A stretch of 32,769 nucleotides of DNA, taken from the NCBI GenBank assembly GCA_039545355.1, contig BCJJ01000070.1, forward strand, positions 1 to 32,769, read 5' to 3'. Origin of the DNA: Trichosporon coremiiforme (Eukaryota > Basidiomycota > Tremellomycetes > Trichosporonales > Trichosporonaceae). Under the pieces are notes generated by a model. It was not told where the DNA came from, did no database searches, and saw only the letters and a program-made list of their open reading frames with translations. Positions within the stretch are counted from its first letter, which is position 1. Each line of letters opens with the position of its first letter. The position numbers and the translations under genes were made by a program. Shown here piece after piece: positions 18,733 through 29,364 of the stretch.

Positions 18733-20198
18733 GAATTGGCCCCACGCTCGGCTTTTACGGCGAGAGTGCCGGTTCAGACTGTCGAGTGCGGGGCTAGCGC
18801 AGAGCTCTACAATGGCCCGCTGCTCTGTGAACACGAAGTCAGGAGAGGGGGTGGTCGGCTCCATACTGCCCCTCGCGCCCCTCTCGTTATATGGGAGATG
18901 TCAGAAGCCGACGTGCTCAGCACTGAGTGAGGTCTGTCCAGCGATTGCCCACCCCCTCCCCCCTTGGAAGTCACCGCCCTGAAAATGGTATGGTTTGCCG
19001 TTATCAACTCCCTGGCGTGTTTTGATGTCCCAATTGCAGACGCTGTATCCCTCGCCTATCCCGCCCCTTCTGCGCACCCGAGGCTACACTAGCGTCAGAT
19101 TACAGCACTGTCACTCCGTCCTGCCGTATGGTAGGTGTGTGACCGCCATCGCACAGCTGTGAGTGGACGGAGTTTACACCCTGTTACCCCACAGTTAAGG
19201 TTCTCCTGCCGACGTTCGATTGTGAGGGGCTCGCCTTGGGAAACCAGAATGCATAGGGCACCCATCGCTCGCTGCGGTAAGTGTGTCTCGTTCGGAGACG
19301 GCTCCGAAGGCATTGCGAGGTGGAGTAAGCGCGGACCTCTGTGCGTTAAACGCCTCCAAGACAATGGACCTGCTTGGCGGTAAGGATGCACGTGCTGGGC
19401 AGGTGCAGCTGGGACGGAGGAGGCAGCGAAGGGAGCAATGGTCAAGCGTCGTCGTCAAGTCATCTGATGGAGGAGACGGGGGACGACGACGAGGAGGAGC
19501 GCAGAGCGTCGAAATCCGCTGGAAGGAATTAGGCTTCAGTCATTATGGTCACTGTATCGCTGCCCTGAGGTATCTTCGAGATCTCTGGGCCGCATGACCC
19601 GATGGCCAGCATCGCGGATGCCTCCCCAGGCACACTCAGCGCGAATAGGCACAATTCGAGGCAAGTCGTGAAACAAACCTTCTCCGCTTCTTGCGCTCTT
19701 GTCCACCACTCACCTTCATTGCGCGCGTCTCTAATGTGCTCCCGGTTCCTGGCGCATGAGAGAGAATACGCACAGGCCCGCCCGGCCCGGGCGGTGATAG
19801 CGCTGTGCCCGCTAAGAGGGACGAAGATCGACCGAGGCATGGAGGCGCCTGTCGAGCTGGGGGCCGTCACAACTCGTCCAGAGCATCGCTGATCCTCGCC
19901 ATGACAGGTTGTTCGTGTGCTTCCGACGTCTATTTCCAGACGGACATTCAGCTGCAAGCAAGTCCTGGGGAATCCTGCCTCCATAACCCCTCAGGCCGTT
20001 AGCTGACAGCGGATGGTCATCGCTCGCTGACCGCAACGGGGGTACTGGACAAGATAGCAGAGAGCCCGCCGTTAGACTCAGTCTGCGTCGGCCATTGAGT
20101 AATGAACGCTCTTTCTAGAACGCAATTCTCCTTCTTCTTTGCATTTCTGTCTATCCACCCATTCATCACCAGCGGCGACGACATCTGCATCACCGACG

Positions 20199-22298
20199 AT
20201 GCTCAGCAGCGGCTTCGTTGCGTTCCTCCTCCTCCTGGCGGGCCAGGGCTGGATCACCGCCGTGGCCGCGCAAACAATCAATATTCCCGACCAGCCGAAC
20301 ATAACTCTGTCCACTCCAACAAGGCCACTCAACGTCTCCATTCCCAACAACTCGCCTCTACTCACCTATCGACCGAACGTGACCAGGGGCCTGCCCTCAG
20401 AGGCTTGGAACATCACCTGGTCGGAGAGCCCGTGGTCGCAGTGGCAGGCCGGCGCACTGGGTACCGGCCGCTCTGCTCATGTCACGAGCAACAGCACGGC
20501 GTACGTCTACTTTTCCTTTGTCGGGACTCAGATTCACTACAATGGCAAGTGTCCCGGCTGCAATCTCACTCTGTTCATCGACAAGGACTCCCACTTTGGC
20601 CTGACAAACGATCTCGGCGATGAAGGCGGCATTGTCGCCAGCTCCCCGCCCATGCCCTTCGCGTATCACACGGCGTCGCTTGCCATCGCGAACGGCACGA
20701 TGGAGCTGTCCAACATCATCTACACGACAGAGCTGCCGACTCACAGCGACGTCGCGAACGAGACGGATACCTCCCAGATTGCGGGTACAATCGAGAATGC
20801 CAATGGCGTTGAGGCCAACAACAACGACATCCAGAGCAGTGAGGCGAGCGGCCGCGTGTGGGAGACGAAGCAGACGCTTGGACTGGAGAACGTGACTAGC
20901 ACGCCATACCCGCGCATCTGGACGGACTCCATCAACGGGTACGCATACTTCTCGACACCGACCGGAGCTAGCATGGTGACACTCTACGGCTCAATGGACT
21001 TTGATCACGGACCGTATACGATCGAGGTCACGCCGACGCCGCCAGGCCAAGTCCGCGGTGCGCTTTGGTACTACGGCTACTCACCATGGGCGACGAAAGA
21101 CGCGGTGCTGTTTAGCACAATCCTCGACCCGAAGCGCCAGTACACCGCTCGCATGGTCAACATGTACGCGGGCAAGGTGTTCGACTTCTCCCATGCAGCA
21201 TTCTACGTCACGAACACAACCGACCCACGCCCGGGGAACACCACAGGCGGAGCTTCTGACAACTCTGGTTCGAATGGGAAAGGAGGAGGACTCAGCGGCG
21301 GTGCGATCGCGGGTATCGTCATCGGATCGGTGGTCGGAGGCGCGCTCTTGATCATCCTCGCCTGGTTCCTGTTCCGGCACCGCAGCGGTCGCAACCGCGC
21401 CGTGCTCGACGACATTGACGACATCCATGACGCTCGCGGCGCAGCGGACAAGGCGGAGATCTCGCCCTTCATCATGCCGGGCATCAACACTGAGCCGAAG
21501 GACGGTACAACGGCAGCGACTGGACAGCAACGGCACGCGCCTGGGGCGCCGAACGCCTCCGACGAGTCGGTCGCCTACATCGCGGAAGAGGACGCGGGTC
21601 CCGCCCCAGGCTACGAGCGCGAGCGCGTGCAGCGAGTACCGCCAAGCTACGACCCAAGATGGTCTGAACAGGTTCCCGTGTTCGATGAGCCTGAGCATGA
21701 TCTCCAGGGCTCTCCCGAGGAATACGACGGGGACGACTATCTGCAGGCTGCTGCCCCCGGAGCTCCCCCGAGCAGTGGCCGTCTGTCCAGCGACGGAAGC
21801 CAGAGCCAGGCGTTCAGCGACGAAAAGCGTCGCAAGTCGAGCACCCCGACAGCCGCATCTCAGCGTCGGCAGAGCAGCACGTTGACAACGGCATCAATGC
21901 CGAACGAGAAGCGCCGACACAGCAGTCGCGCCTCGGACACGAGCGATCGACGCACAAGCGACACGCCGAGCACTGTCCGCCGCAGCAGAAGTACGGCCAA
22001 GCCGCCCCTTGTGCTCGCCGAGATGCAGCGCGCGATGAGCGGAGACAACGAGCCCTCACTTGGTTTCTTCCCCGACCGCAAGTTGAGCGACAACACCGAG
22101 GACGACGAGCACCACTCACCGGCCCAACGCAAAGGCAGCACGCATAAGCCTCCACTCATGCTCCAGTCAATGTTCAAAGTGAGCGAGGAGGGTCTGCACC
22201 TCCCCGAGGAGCCGTCGCAGATCGATCCGCTGGATGCGTCGGGTAAGCCGCCCAGCCCCGTTCCCGAAGCATTCAGCGCCGAGGGCCACGAGAAGTGA
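20199..22298 (+). CDS. Single-pass glycosylated plasma-membrane protein, sensor- or adhesin-like architecture
   Basis: A single exon of 699 residues from the first in-frame ATG (20199) to TGA at 22296-22298. Residues 1 to about 26 are a signal peptide (SGFVAFLLLLAGQGW, cut near AVAAQ). Residues 27-365 are an extracellular region with about ten N-glycosylation sequons, only two cysteines (KCPGC) and two beta-rich blocks (AYVYFSFVGTQIHYNG and YTARMVNMYAGKVFDF). These resemble the jelly-roll-like ectodomains of many basidiomycete surface proteins. One membrane helix follows (about residues 367-390, IAGIVIGSVVGGALLIILAWF), preceded by a Gly/Ser linker and followed by FRHRSGR. The cytoplasmic tail of about 305 residues is Ser/Pro-rich and disordered, with the motifs EISPF and PPSYDP and many Arg-Arg-x-Ser sites for basophilic kinases. 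Layout resembles fungal wall-stress sensors, but no WSC domain is seen. Ligand and partners are unknown. Confidence 0.8.
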   Translation: MLSSGFVAFLLLLAGQGWITAVAAQTINIPDQPNITLSTPTRPLNVSIPNNSPLLTYRPNVTRGLPSEAWNITWSESPWSQWQAGALGTGRSAHVTSNSTAYVYFSFVGTQIHYNGKCPGCNLTLFIDKDSHFGLTNDLGDEGGIVASSPPMPFAYHTASLAIANGTMELSNIIYTTELPTHSDVANETDTSQIAGTIENANGVEANNNDIQSSEASGRVWETKQTLGLENVTSTPYPRIWTDSINGYAYFSTPTGASMVTLYGSMDFDHGPYTIEVTPTPPGQVRGALWYYGYSPWATKDAVLFSTILDPKRQYTARMVNMYAGKVFDFSHAAFYVTNTTDPRPGNTTGGASDNSGSNGKGGGLSGGAIAGIVIGSVVGGALLIILAWFLFRHRSGRNRAVLDDIDDIHDARGAADKAEISPFIMPGINTEPKDGTTAATGQQRHAPGAPNASDESVAYIAEEDAGPAPGYERERVQRVPPSYDPRWSEQVPVFDEPEHDLQGSPEEYDGDDYLQAAAPGAPPSSGRLSSDGSQSQAFSDEKRRKSSTPTAASQRRQSSTLTTASMPNEKRRHSSRASDTSDRRTSDTPSTVRRSRSTAKPPLVLAEMQRAMSGDNEPSLGFFPDRKLSDNTEDDEHHSPAQRKGSTHKPPLMLQSMFKVSEEGLHLPEEPSQIDPLDASGKPPSPVPEAFSAEGHEK

Positions 22299-22780
22299 TA
22301 TTGTGCCCAAAAGTAGTAGCGCGGTCGCTGCGTTGTAGTCTTGTAGGTAGTAATGGTATTGTTATCTGATGCAGTGGATGCACTCGTTACCTCGAGGTAT
22401 GCAGCTCGATGACACGCGGTCTAAGAGTAGGGTGAGGGTTGCCCCAGCTTCCCTGGTTCGGCGTGGCCAGCCAGACCTTGGCGTGGATGATGACGTAAGA
22501 GGATCGCGCCTGTCGAAGGTGGAACGCGTGCTGGTCACTGACGTCACACTTGACCGTCGCTTCGGGTGAGTGTTTTCATGCTCACCTCTCCACCATCACG
22601 GCAGTGCGGCTGCCCACAGCCTGCCCGCTGCAGGCTCTCAGCTGGCATCATTCCTCCAGGGATCCAGCGCGTCGTTCCGGACCTCAACACCCGCGTGCGA
22701 CTTCCGATCATGCGTCCACAGCCATCATCGCCTTTTGACATGGGCTCAACACATCTTCACATCACTCCATCCACCTCGAC
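22299..22780. other. Intergenic region, tail-to-head
   Basis: This 480-bp stretch between two plus-strand genes should contain the 3' flank of the membrane-protein gene and the promoter and leader of the DUF3292 gene. The last 60 bp before the ATG at 22781 are C/A/T-rich and G-poor, as is common for fungal leaders. No gene is seen. Confidence 0.55.
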
Positions 22781-25181
22781 ATGGCTGCTCATCCTCCCCC
22801 CGGAGCCTTCTCGTCCCCGGGAGCAGTTCCCGCGGCCGCGACAGACCCAGTCATAAACCACACCACTGACAAGGACCCCATCGTCATTCACGAGGACCAC
22901 CATGAGCCAGCCCCCATACCCGCACAGGCGGCCGAGGGAGCACCTATCCACCAGAATCCCACTGCTGCAGCTCTCGCTGCCCTGCCTCCCAAGGCGAAGC
23001 AAGAGGATGTGCCCGTGGTAGCATACGACGAGAACGATCCCCGGGACACTACAACGTCCGCCATGTACCGTGCCCCCGGACCTCCCCATCCGCCAGCCGA
23101 CGCCAATGTCGTGGATACGAGCAACCCGCCAGGCGACGACGGCGTCCAGCTGGTTGAGGGTATCGATAACCGCGACCTCTATGCCCTTGTGCGAAGGTTC
23201 AATACGGTGAGTCTGCTTCCTCCAACGTGCACATATATGGGTCGGCTAACGGGCAGCAAATCAATCGCGTTTTGTCGCCGGCCGAGCACCTTCCCCCCAA
23301 GGAGCCTGACCTGCGCATGTCCAACCTGCCCAATATCCCGTATCGCTCCGATACCCTCAAGTCCAATTTTGAGCGCGTTGCCGCTACGGTGGGACCGAGT
23401 ACGAAGCGTGGTCTCCGAGAGCTGCAGCGTCTGCGCGACTGGCACAATGAGACCGGCCGCACGGCTAAGTACTGTGCGGCGTACTTTGTCTCTTGGTTCT
23501 TCGGGTACACGCTGTTCGCCGTGTGCGTCTTCTTCACCGTCCTGATGTGTTTCCCGGAGACAAGGCGCCTCCTGTTCCCGGAGGTGAGTGGGGAGGAAGT
23601 AAGTAGCGCGCTGTCTGTGTCGCTGACACTGTTAGGTGAAACCTCCTCCTGGCAAGCCGAAGTCCGCGACGGATCCCACGAACCAGAAGGGCGACGAGAG
23701 TCTCATCGCGCCGAAGAACCCCAATCAGCAGCGCACCAAGGGTGAGCAGGCCGAAGAGCAGGGATTCGAAACCCGCGCCATGATTGAAGCGTACGCCCAA
23801 GCCATCATCGTTGGCGGCACGCACAAGAAGGGAGACCCTAAGAAGCAACCGCCTGAGGAGGACAACCTAGTCCACGATGAGAAGGGTAATGTTATCGGCA
23901 AGCACGTGGACGGTGACGACCCCGTCGCCGAGGCGCAGGGGACCGCTGTCAAGGTTGGTGGCGAGAATGTCATCGCCAAACCTGGCAAGGAGAAGGAGGC
24001 GACGAACCAAGCTGTCAAGAAGAAGCGCGACCAGACCATTGAGAAGATGGCGAAGGCTACTGAGACATCTCTTGGTGCTATCGCCGACACGGTTGAGATT
24101 CTTTACAAGTGAGTAACAGTTCTTTCCGGATCTGACGTTCAGCTCTGTCTCCCCCCCAGTCCCTTATCCCGACAGCCACTCTCGATTCAAGCTCGCTGCT
24201 GTCTTCGTTCTTCTGCCCGGTCTCATTCTCACCTTCATCCCTGCTGCGCTGTTCGGCCGAATTCTGACCTTCCTCATTGGTGAGATGTTCTGGGGCTGGC
24301 CCATCAACGTGCGTGTAATCCGGTTCTTCATGCGAATGGTCCCCAACTGGCGCGAGCTGCTCGATCTCCGAAAGTAAGTCTTTGCTGTCAAGTTAGAGCT
24401 AACATCCAGCTCGATCCTGTCTGGTTGCCCGACAAATGCTCAGCTCACTCTGCACCTACTCCGTGTGTCTGAGGATCTGCAGACGCCTCTGCCGCCTCCT
24501 CCCGAGAACAAGGACATCAAGAGCGCGAAGAAGACGTTGAAGGATACATCGCCAGCGAATCCTTCTGGCGCAGCCGTCGCGGCCGAGAAGCGCGAGATCG
24601 AGGAGTCCAACAACACCGCCGAGAAGACGAAAGCGAAGACGAAGCATCATCTGAGCAACGCGTTCAAGAAGATCAGCAAGAAGCTTGCTGGTGTGCACGG
24701 CGATGTCGCCGTTGACGGCAACACCAAACCTGTACGCTCACTCCTGATGTCGTAGCTGACCCCAGATAAACAACAGGTTCGAAGACAAGCTCATTGACAA
24801 GAAATTTGGCAAGGAGTCGCCGGATGCGTACGGCTGCAAGCTAGACGGCAAGGGCGGACATCTCATCATCGACGAGGACTCTGGCCGTCTCGGCTGGGTT
24901 CGCGTGCGTGACCAGAATGCCGAGGGAGTTTGGGACATTGCGAGCATCGTCGAGCTCCGCAAGGTGAGTCGCTCACCACGATGACCAGCTAACTTCAGGA
25001 CAACGTCGCAGTGCCGCGACTCGCCCTTGGCCTCCTTGGCGGTGCGGAGGTCGACTCCCTTGGTCTGACAATCCGCTTCGCGGGCGACAATGAGGAGTAT
25101 CATTTCCAGTCACTCGAGCGGCGCGAGCAGCTCTTCAACCGCCTCATCGCACTCGGTCCTCAGCGGTGGGAGATTCTGTAG
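22781..25181 (+). CDS. DUF3292 family membrane protein, seven exons
   Basis: Exons are 22781-23206, 23257-23583, 23636-24108, 24143-24373, 24410-24731, 24766-24963 and 24999-25181, giving 719 residues; phases match at every junction. Introns are 50, 52, 34, 36, 34 and 35 bp, most with a CTAAC or CTGAC branch. The family is fungal, of unknown function and probably in an endomembrane. Marks seen: a proline-rich N-terminus; LYALVRRFNTQINRV spanning intron 1; a first hydrophobic stretch at about residues 214-240 (YFVSWFFGYTLFAV); a charged Lys/Glu-rich loop; a second at about residues 426-455; FWGWP; the family block PTNAQLTLHLLR then PLPPPPE; and a C-terminal GRAM-like segment ending REQLFNRLIALGPQRWEIL. 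A second in-frame donor (GTAAGT at 23599) would add five residues to exon 2. Lipid binding by the GRAM-like part is inference. Confidence 0.88.
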
Positions 25182-25836
25182 TCGGAAGTTACAAAGTAAT
25201 GCCACGTATCTTGAAAGCCCTTTGCGTCCGTCTGAGATCCGCCAACTCGTCACTGACGAACTCGTTCTATCTGCTGCGTCAGACACGTTTGCCACGCACA
25301 ACAGCATGTGTATCAGGGAGCGCTACAGTCTCCTGACATCCCTCAGACCGATTAACAATACTTGCACGGCGCACATCTTGGCCACCCGCGCTGGACTGCC
25401 GGGTTGGCCATGACTCTCCATTCTCGGGCTCAAGCCCGATGAGCGCTTCGTCAACTAGGCAGGATGAAGTGCATGGTGGTAAACTGATGGTCGATCCCGC
25501 ATCGAGGGTCACCGAGAGTTTCCTCCCTGGCATGTCACTGCAGTCGTCTTCTCTGCGCACAAGCTGTCCCGTATATCGGCTGTAAGGCAAGACATCGCAC
25601 CCTGGTGGTGTACGAGATAACTTAGCGAGACTGAGATAAGTTTGAATCCGCGATGACGTCTTCGGTCAAGTCCGTCACGTCAGCCAAGTCGCCGACTCGG
25701 CCATTGGAGATCTCCGTGTTGTACACTCCCTTTCAACCGACCATACATTCCAACGAGCAGCACCTCCAAGACAGCATCTGCGCCGTAAATACCACGACTA
25801 GGCTCTCCGGGCTCATTCATCACGTGACCGCTCACG
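25182..25836. other. Intergenic region before an F-box-like gene
   Basis: About 655 bp holding the 3' flank of the DUF3292 gene and the promoter of the next plus-strand gene. Short frames only. The notable element is a perfect TCACGTGA palindrome at 25820-25827, nine bases before the ATG. Confidence 0.55.
25820..25827. promoter_or_regulatory. TCACGTGA palindrome (E-box type) next to a start codon
   Basis: An exact 8-bp palindrome containing CACGTG, the core bound by bHLH factors such as Cbf1 in yeasts. It ends nine bases before the ATG at 25837. CACGTG occurs elsewhere in this GC-rich window, so it may be chance. Confidence 0.3.
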
Positions 25837-26682
25837 ATGCCTGCGATCCCGTACACCAGCTACCCACATCTCGTGGAGGACATTGTCTTCCATGCCGACT
25901 ATGAAATGAAAATCGCTTTCCGCTTGACCTGCAGCGCTCTGCGTGACTGCGCTGACAGTCTGCTATGCGGACCCACGATCTCTTATCCAGAGGGCGAAGT
26001 TGGCTGTTATCGGTTGCCCTTCTTTCACCCCGACAGCGGAAAAACCACTGCCGGACGAGCAAAGCAATATCGCGCGATTAACGCTGCCCGTTTAATCCTC
26101 CTAAACAGCGCGGTGGCGACGCGAGAGGCAAACGAAGCACTATCAAACATCCACCCAGATAGCAGGGTTGTCCTGAACCACGAGCGGGACGCTGTTGCGA
26201 CATACTGTCTGCCGGAGCTGGCCGAGCTCACGATACTGGGCAGTCATCAGTGCCGGTGCAACGATGTCGACGGGGGGTTCGACGATGCTTTTACGCCAAT
26301 GGACGACAACCCGCATCCTCCAACCCTACCTGGCGATTTACGCGACCCCGACCCGCGACATTTATTCACGCATGGTGCGCGCCAAGTACACATCGACCTG
26401 TCTCTCCACCCCACATCAGAACACTCTCACCACTTCCGCTGTGCGCTGGCCAAGTGCGCTCTGACCCGCGACGTTCGGCGTCTTACGATCACCGTGTCCG
26501 AGATCTTTCACCTCGGCATGGTGCTGGCCCCGCTGCAACAGAAGTTGAAGCCGGGGTGGAGACATGAGGATTTCGAGATCGAAGTGCGCTTCAGAGGGAC
26601 CATGCCTGAGTTTGATGTACGGGCGCTGCTGGCTGGGCTAATCGAGCTCCAGCCGGAGCGAGTAACGATCGAGGACATCTGA
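25837..26682 (+). CDS. F-box-like family protein, intact single-exon copy
   Basis: An uninterrupted 281-residue frame from ATG 25837 to TGA. The N-terminus gives the best view of the family signature: IPYTSYPHLVEDIVFHADYE, then MKIAFRLTCSALRDCADSLL (residues 3-43). This fits an F-box-like helix bundle (a start helix with a conserved proline, an acidic turn, and an Arg/Leu helix with Cys/Ser). A middle section has strand-like text (ARLILLNSAVA, LPELAELTILGSHQC), and the C-terminus has repeated beta-like blocks (VRRLTITVSE, FEIEVRF, PERVTIEDI), suggesting leucine-rich-repeat-like folding. Known F-box proteins act as substrate receptors of SCF ubiquitin ligases. Whether this divergent family binds Skp1 is not shown. 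It is shorter than the 374-residue copy at 8096 and faces the permease gene tail to tail. Confidence 0.7.
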   Translation: MPAIPYTSYPHLVEDIVFHADYEMKIAFRLTCSALRDCADSLLCGPTISYPEGEVGCYRLPFFHPDSGKTTAGRAKQYRAINAARLILLNSAVATREANEALSNIHPDSRVVLNHERDAVATYCLPELAELTILGSHQCRCNDVDGGFDDAFTPMDDNPHPPTLPGDLRDPDPRHLFTHGARQVHIDLSLHPTSEHSHHFRCALAKCALTRDVRRLTITVSEIFHLGMVLAPLQQKLKPGWRHEDFEIEVRFRGTMPEFDVRALLAGLIELQPERVTIEDI

Positions 26683-27024
26683 AGGACAGAGTCGTTGTCC
26701 CGCCCGTCGTCCCCGACTCGAAGAGATTCCGCACACCCTTTGTAGATACTGTACCAACGGTGACTAGCGCAACCGCTCTGCGAGGGGAGCACGTTATGTG
26801 TGATAGCCGATGGGATAGCTGCCAGACACCGACCTGCCAGCCGTTCAGATGCTCGATGTGACCGTAGTGCATGCTATGTACAAGTAATTATATGCCGAGG
26901 TCGTCCCTATGATTTACACGGAGCGAGTTGGATCTGCCCCTTTTCTATTTTCGTGAGAAATATCCCTATGATACAGAAACATGTTGGAATGTTGAGTGAA
27001 CGTTCAAAACCCCCCACGGGGTTT
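26683..27024. other. Intergenic region between convergent genes
   Basis: About 340 bp shared by the 3' ends of the F-box-like gene (+) and the permease gene (-). AT-richer than its surroundings near 26870-27000, as expected for 3' processing sequences. No gene is seen. Confidence 0.6.
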
Positions 27025-28901
27025 TCAGAGGCGGTCACGCTTGACGCGCTTGAAGACATGACGCTCCAGACCGTCCGTGCCGATCTCCTTGACGCGCTCG
27101 AGACGGTAGCCTCCGACCCTGGGGAAGATCTTGGCCCAGAAGATCCAGTAGATGAAACCAATACCGAAGATGGCCCAGCCCGCAACGGCGTGAGTCCAGT
27201 ACGGCATCGACTTGTACGGCTCGCCTCCAGGAGGGGGAGGGATGAAGGGCACGACGAAGAGGAAGACGTTGGCGGCGCCGAAGAAGGCAGCGGCAATGAC
27301 TGCAGGCCATCCAGGCTTGCGCCAGTCAGAGTAGGGCTTGAACTGCAGGAAGACAATGCCGAAGGCGATGATACAGTTGATGACCGACAGCGGGTACGAG
27401 ATCGTGTTGATGACGAAGTTGTACGCGTCTCCAGGAGGCAGGGCGAAGATCGTGATGAGACAGATTGCCCAGTGGAGACCAAGGCCAGCGAGAGGGGCGT
27501 TGAAAGGACGGTTGCTGGCCCAGAACTTGGAGAAGGGAAGGATGCCCTCGCGGCCGAGCTCCTGGTTGACGCGGCCCTGCGAGAAGATGACGGACAGAAC
27601 GTTGCCGAGGGCGGACAGAGCAACGAAAACCGAAAGGGCACGCTCAGCGTGCGGACCCATGACGTTGCGGAAGAGGAGAGCGGCGACAAGTGTGCCACTG
27701 CCAGTGATCTCCTCCTTGGTCGCAGCCGCGAAGTAGGCGATGTTGGAAAGAATGTAGAGGACAGTGATGAGGCCGATCGCGAGAGGGCCGGCAATCTTGA
27801 GGGTACGCTTCGGGTTCTTAACCTCGGAGAGCGCCTAGGATGTTAGCGCCGTCGGATGGGTCAGGATGCGTGGAGGACTGTGGATGCGAGCGCGAAGCAA
27901 GCGTAATGTCGGCAAACTCGGAAGAGCGCCACACCGCCGCACAGCGCCGTCTGCACCCGGCAGACTTCCCTTCAGGAGTTCTCATCCGCTTCCTTCGCTT
28001 TCTCGGGATCAATACTCACGTAGTTAACGTTGGAGAACCCAACGTACGACCAGATCACGTTGTAAAGCGAGAGACAGAAGGATGATGCGCTTGCTGTGGT
28101 GCCGGCGAAGGCGTGGTCGAAGTTGTTGGGCTTGGGGACCTTGAGGTGGCCACCGAGGGCGACGAATCCGGCGACGATGATGATGAGAACGATGAAGATC
28201 TTAATGAAACCGAGCACGTTCTGCAGCCAAAGACCCCACTTGACGCGGGTGCCGTGCAGCAGGAACGCAAAGGTGATGCAAGCGAATCCGATCAGACGAC
28301 GGGTCCACTGGCCGGGGTTTTCCTGGTTCGCCGCACGGAGGATGTACTCGCCGAACACGATTGAGTTGCCCGACGCCCATCCGAGGAGAATGGCGTTGGA
28401 TGCGTACGCGCACGTCGCAAGGAACTTGGGCCGGCGGATCAGGTACTCGAGGTAGTTCTTCTCGCCACCGTTCTTCGGGATCGCGAGTCCCCACACGATG
28501 TACACCCACATACCAGCGCCGGCAATGATCGAACCAATAACCCACATAATGCTTTGAGGTGTCAGCGAGTCTGCACCCTGCGTTCGGTCTGTTGTGGACA
28601 GCCACTCGTCATGGGAAGCCACCTCCACCGCCACTCACAGGGACATGCCAACACTGCCGCTGAGCGACAGAATGGTCGACGGCGTCGCAAAGATACCCGT
28701 TCCAATCATGCGGTTGAAGATGATGAAGACAGCGGAGACGAGTCCAATCTGGGAGCGGCCCGGGACATTGTCCGTGGAGTACTTTGAGAACTGGGACGAG
28801 CCGCTGGAGGGAATCTTGAGGTCTTCGTTACTCGAGTGCACAGCGCCGTACACGACGGCGTCGTTCGGGCCGACTGCTACAGCTTCGATGTCCTTGCCCA
28901 T
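27025..28901 (-). CDS. Amino-acid permease of the high-affinity methionine permease (Mup1-like) type
   Basis: Three exons on the minus strand: 28901-28639, 28551-28020 and 27834-27025. Introns are 87 and 185 bp, with GTGAGT donors and a CTAAC branch before the second acceptor; phases match. The product is 534 residues. It is a proton-coupled amino-acid importer of the APC superfamily with about 12 membrane helices. Residues 1-50 are the cytosolic N-terminus. The substrate-site helix reads FNRMIGTGIFATPS (residues 62-75), and the fungal methionine-permease block AIPKNGGEKNYLEYL follows. Helices 5-12 are intact (VIWSYVGFSNVNY-ALSEVKNP across intron 2; LSALGNVLSVIFSQGR; the last helix GWAIFGIGFIYWIF). 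Assignment to the Mup1-like group is from the GGEKNYLEYL and SNVNY blocks; exact substrate is inferred. The 348-codon plus-strand frame over this gene is a shadow. A lysine-rich N-terminus, as in relatives targeted for ubiquitin-driven turnover, is not obvious. Confidence 0.88.
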
Positions 28902-29048
28902 GATGCTGTAAGAGGGTAAGGCAGATGAGATGGGGAAAGATGCCAGATGGGAGAGAGAACTTTGACGCGCTCATCACAGCTCTAGATAAAGTAAATGGCA
29001 TTGCAGCCCTGGTACCCAGCGCGGTACGCTCGGCGTCCCACGAGTGGT

Positions 29049-29062
29049 TGATCGCGCGATCA
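29049..29062. promoter_or_regulatory. 14-bp palindrome upstream of the permease gene
   Basis: TGATCGCGCGATCA is an exact inverted repeat about 150 bp upstream of the permease start (28901). A partial echo, TTGATCGTTAATCG, follows about 30 bp away. It could bind a dimeric regulator, but no known consensus is claimed. Confidence 0.35.
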
Positions 29063-29364
29063 GATCAGCGGCTAGGCTGGTTGATCGTTAATCGTTGTTG
29101 CAACATGCAGACAGATGGTGTCAGAGTTGCGTGATCGATACTGCTCCAATCGAAGCCCTCGGCTTAAATGGGCTCCGCGATCCCAGGCCGGCGACCTTCG
29201 GCACGCCGTGGGCCCCGTGCCTGACAATCCTTGCTAAGAACAGCGAAGCATGCTAATGAAGCATTCCAAGAGCATAAGAGTACGATTACAGACTGGCCGC
29301 AAGTTTTAGTCACCTGCCGGGTGCCTCCATGTCGCCGCTGTCGTACGGCGCCAGGCACATGGAC

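Larger units (their letters stand above)
16455..20198. other. Gene-poor region, about 3.7 kb
   Basis: No supported gene. Frames of up to 162 codons exist on both strands (17430-17918 plus, 19529-19984 minus), but they lack family motifs, splice context or a strong start. Structures seen: a degenerate repeat near 17010-17125, a perfect 12-bp palindrome at 18001-18012, and a 17-bp imperfect direct repeat at 18687-18703 and 18716-18732. The 3' flank of the aminopeptidase gene and the promoter of the membrane-protein gene lie at its ends. A pyrimidine-rich tract precedes the latter's ATG. Confidence 0.5.

Noticed and set aside
26800..27846. 348-codon plus-strand frame opposite the permease gene
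   Set aside because: Highly charged, repetitive composition with no motif; it is the complement of membrane-helix codons in the permease exon.
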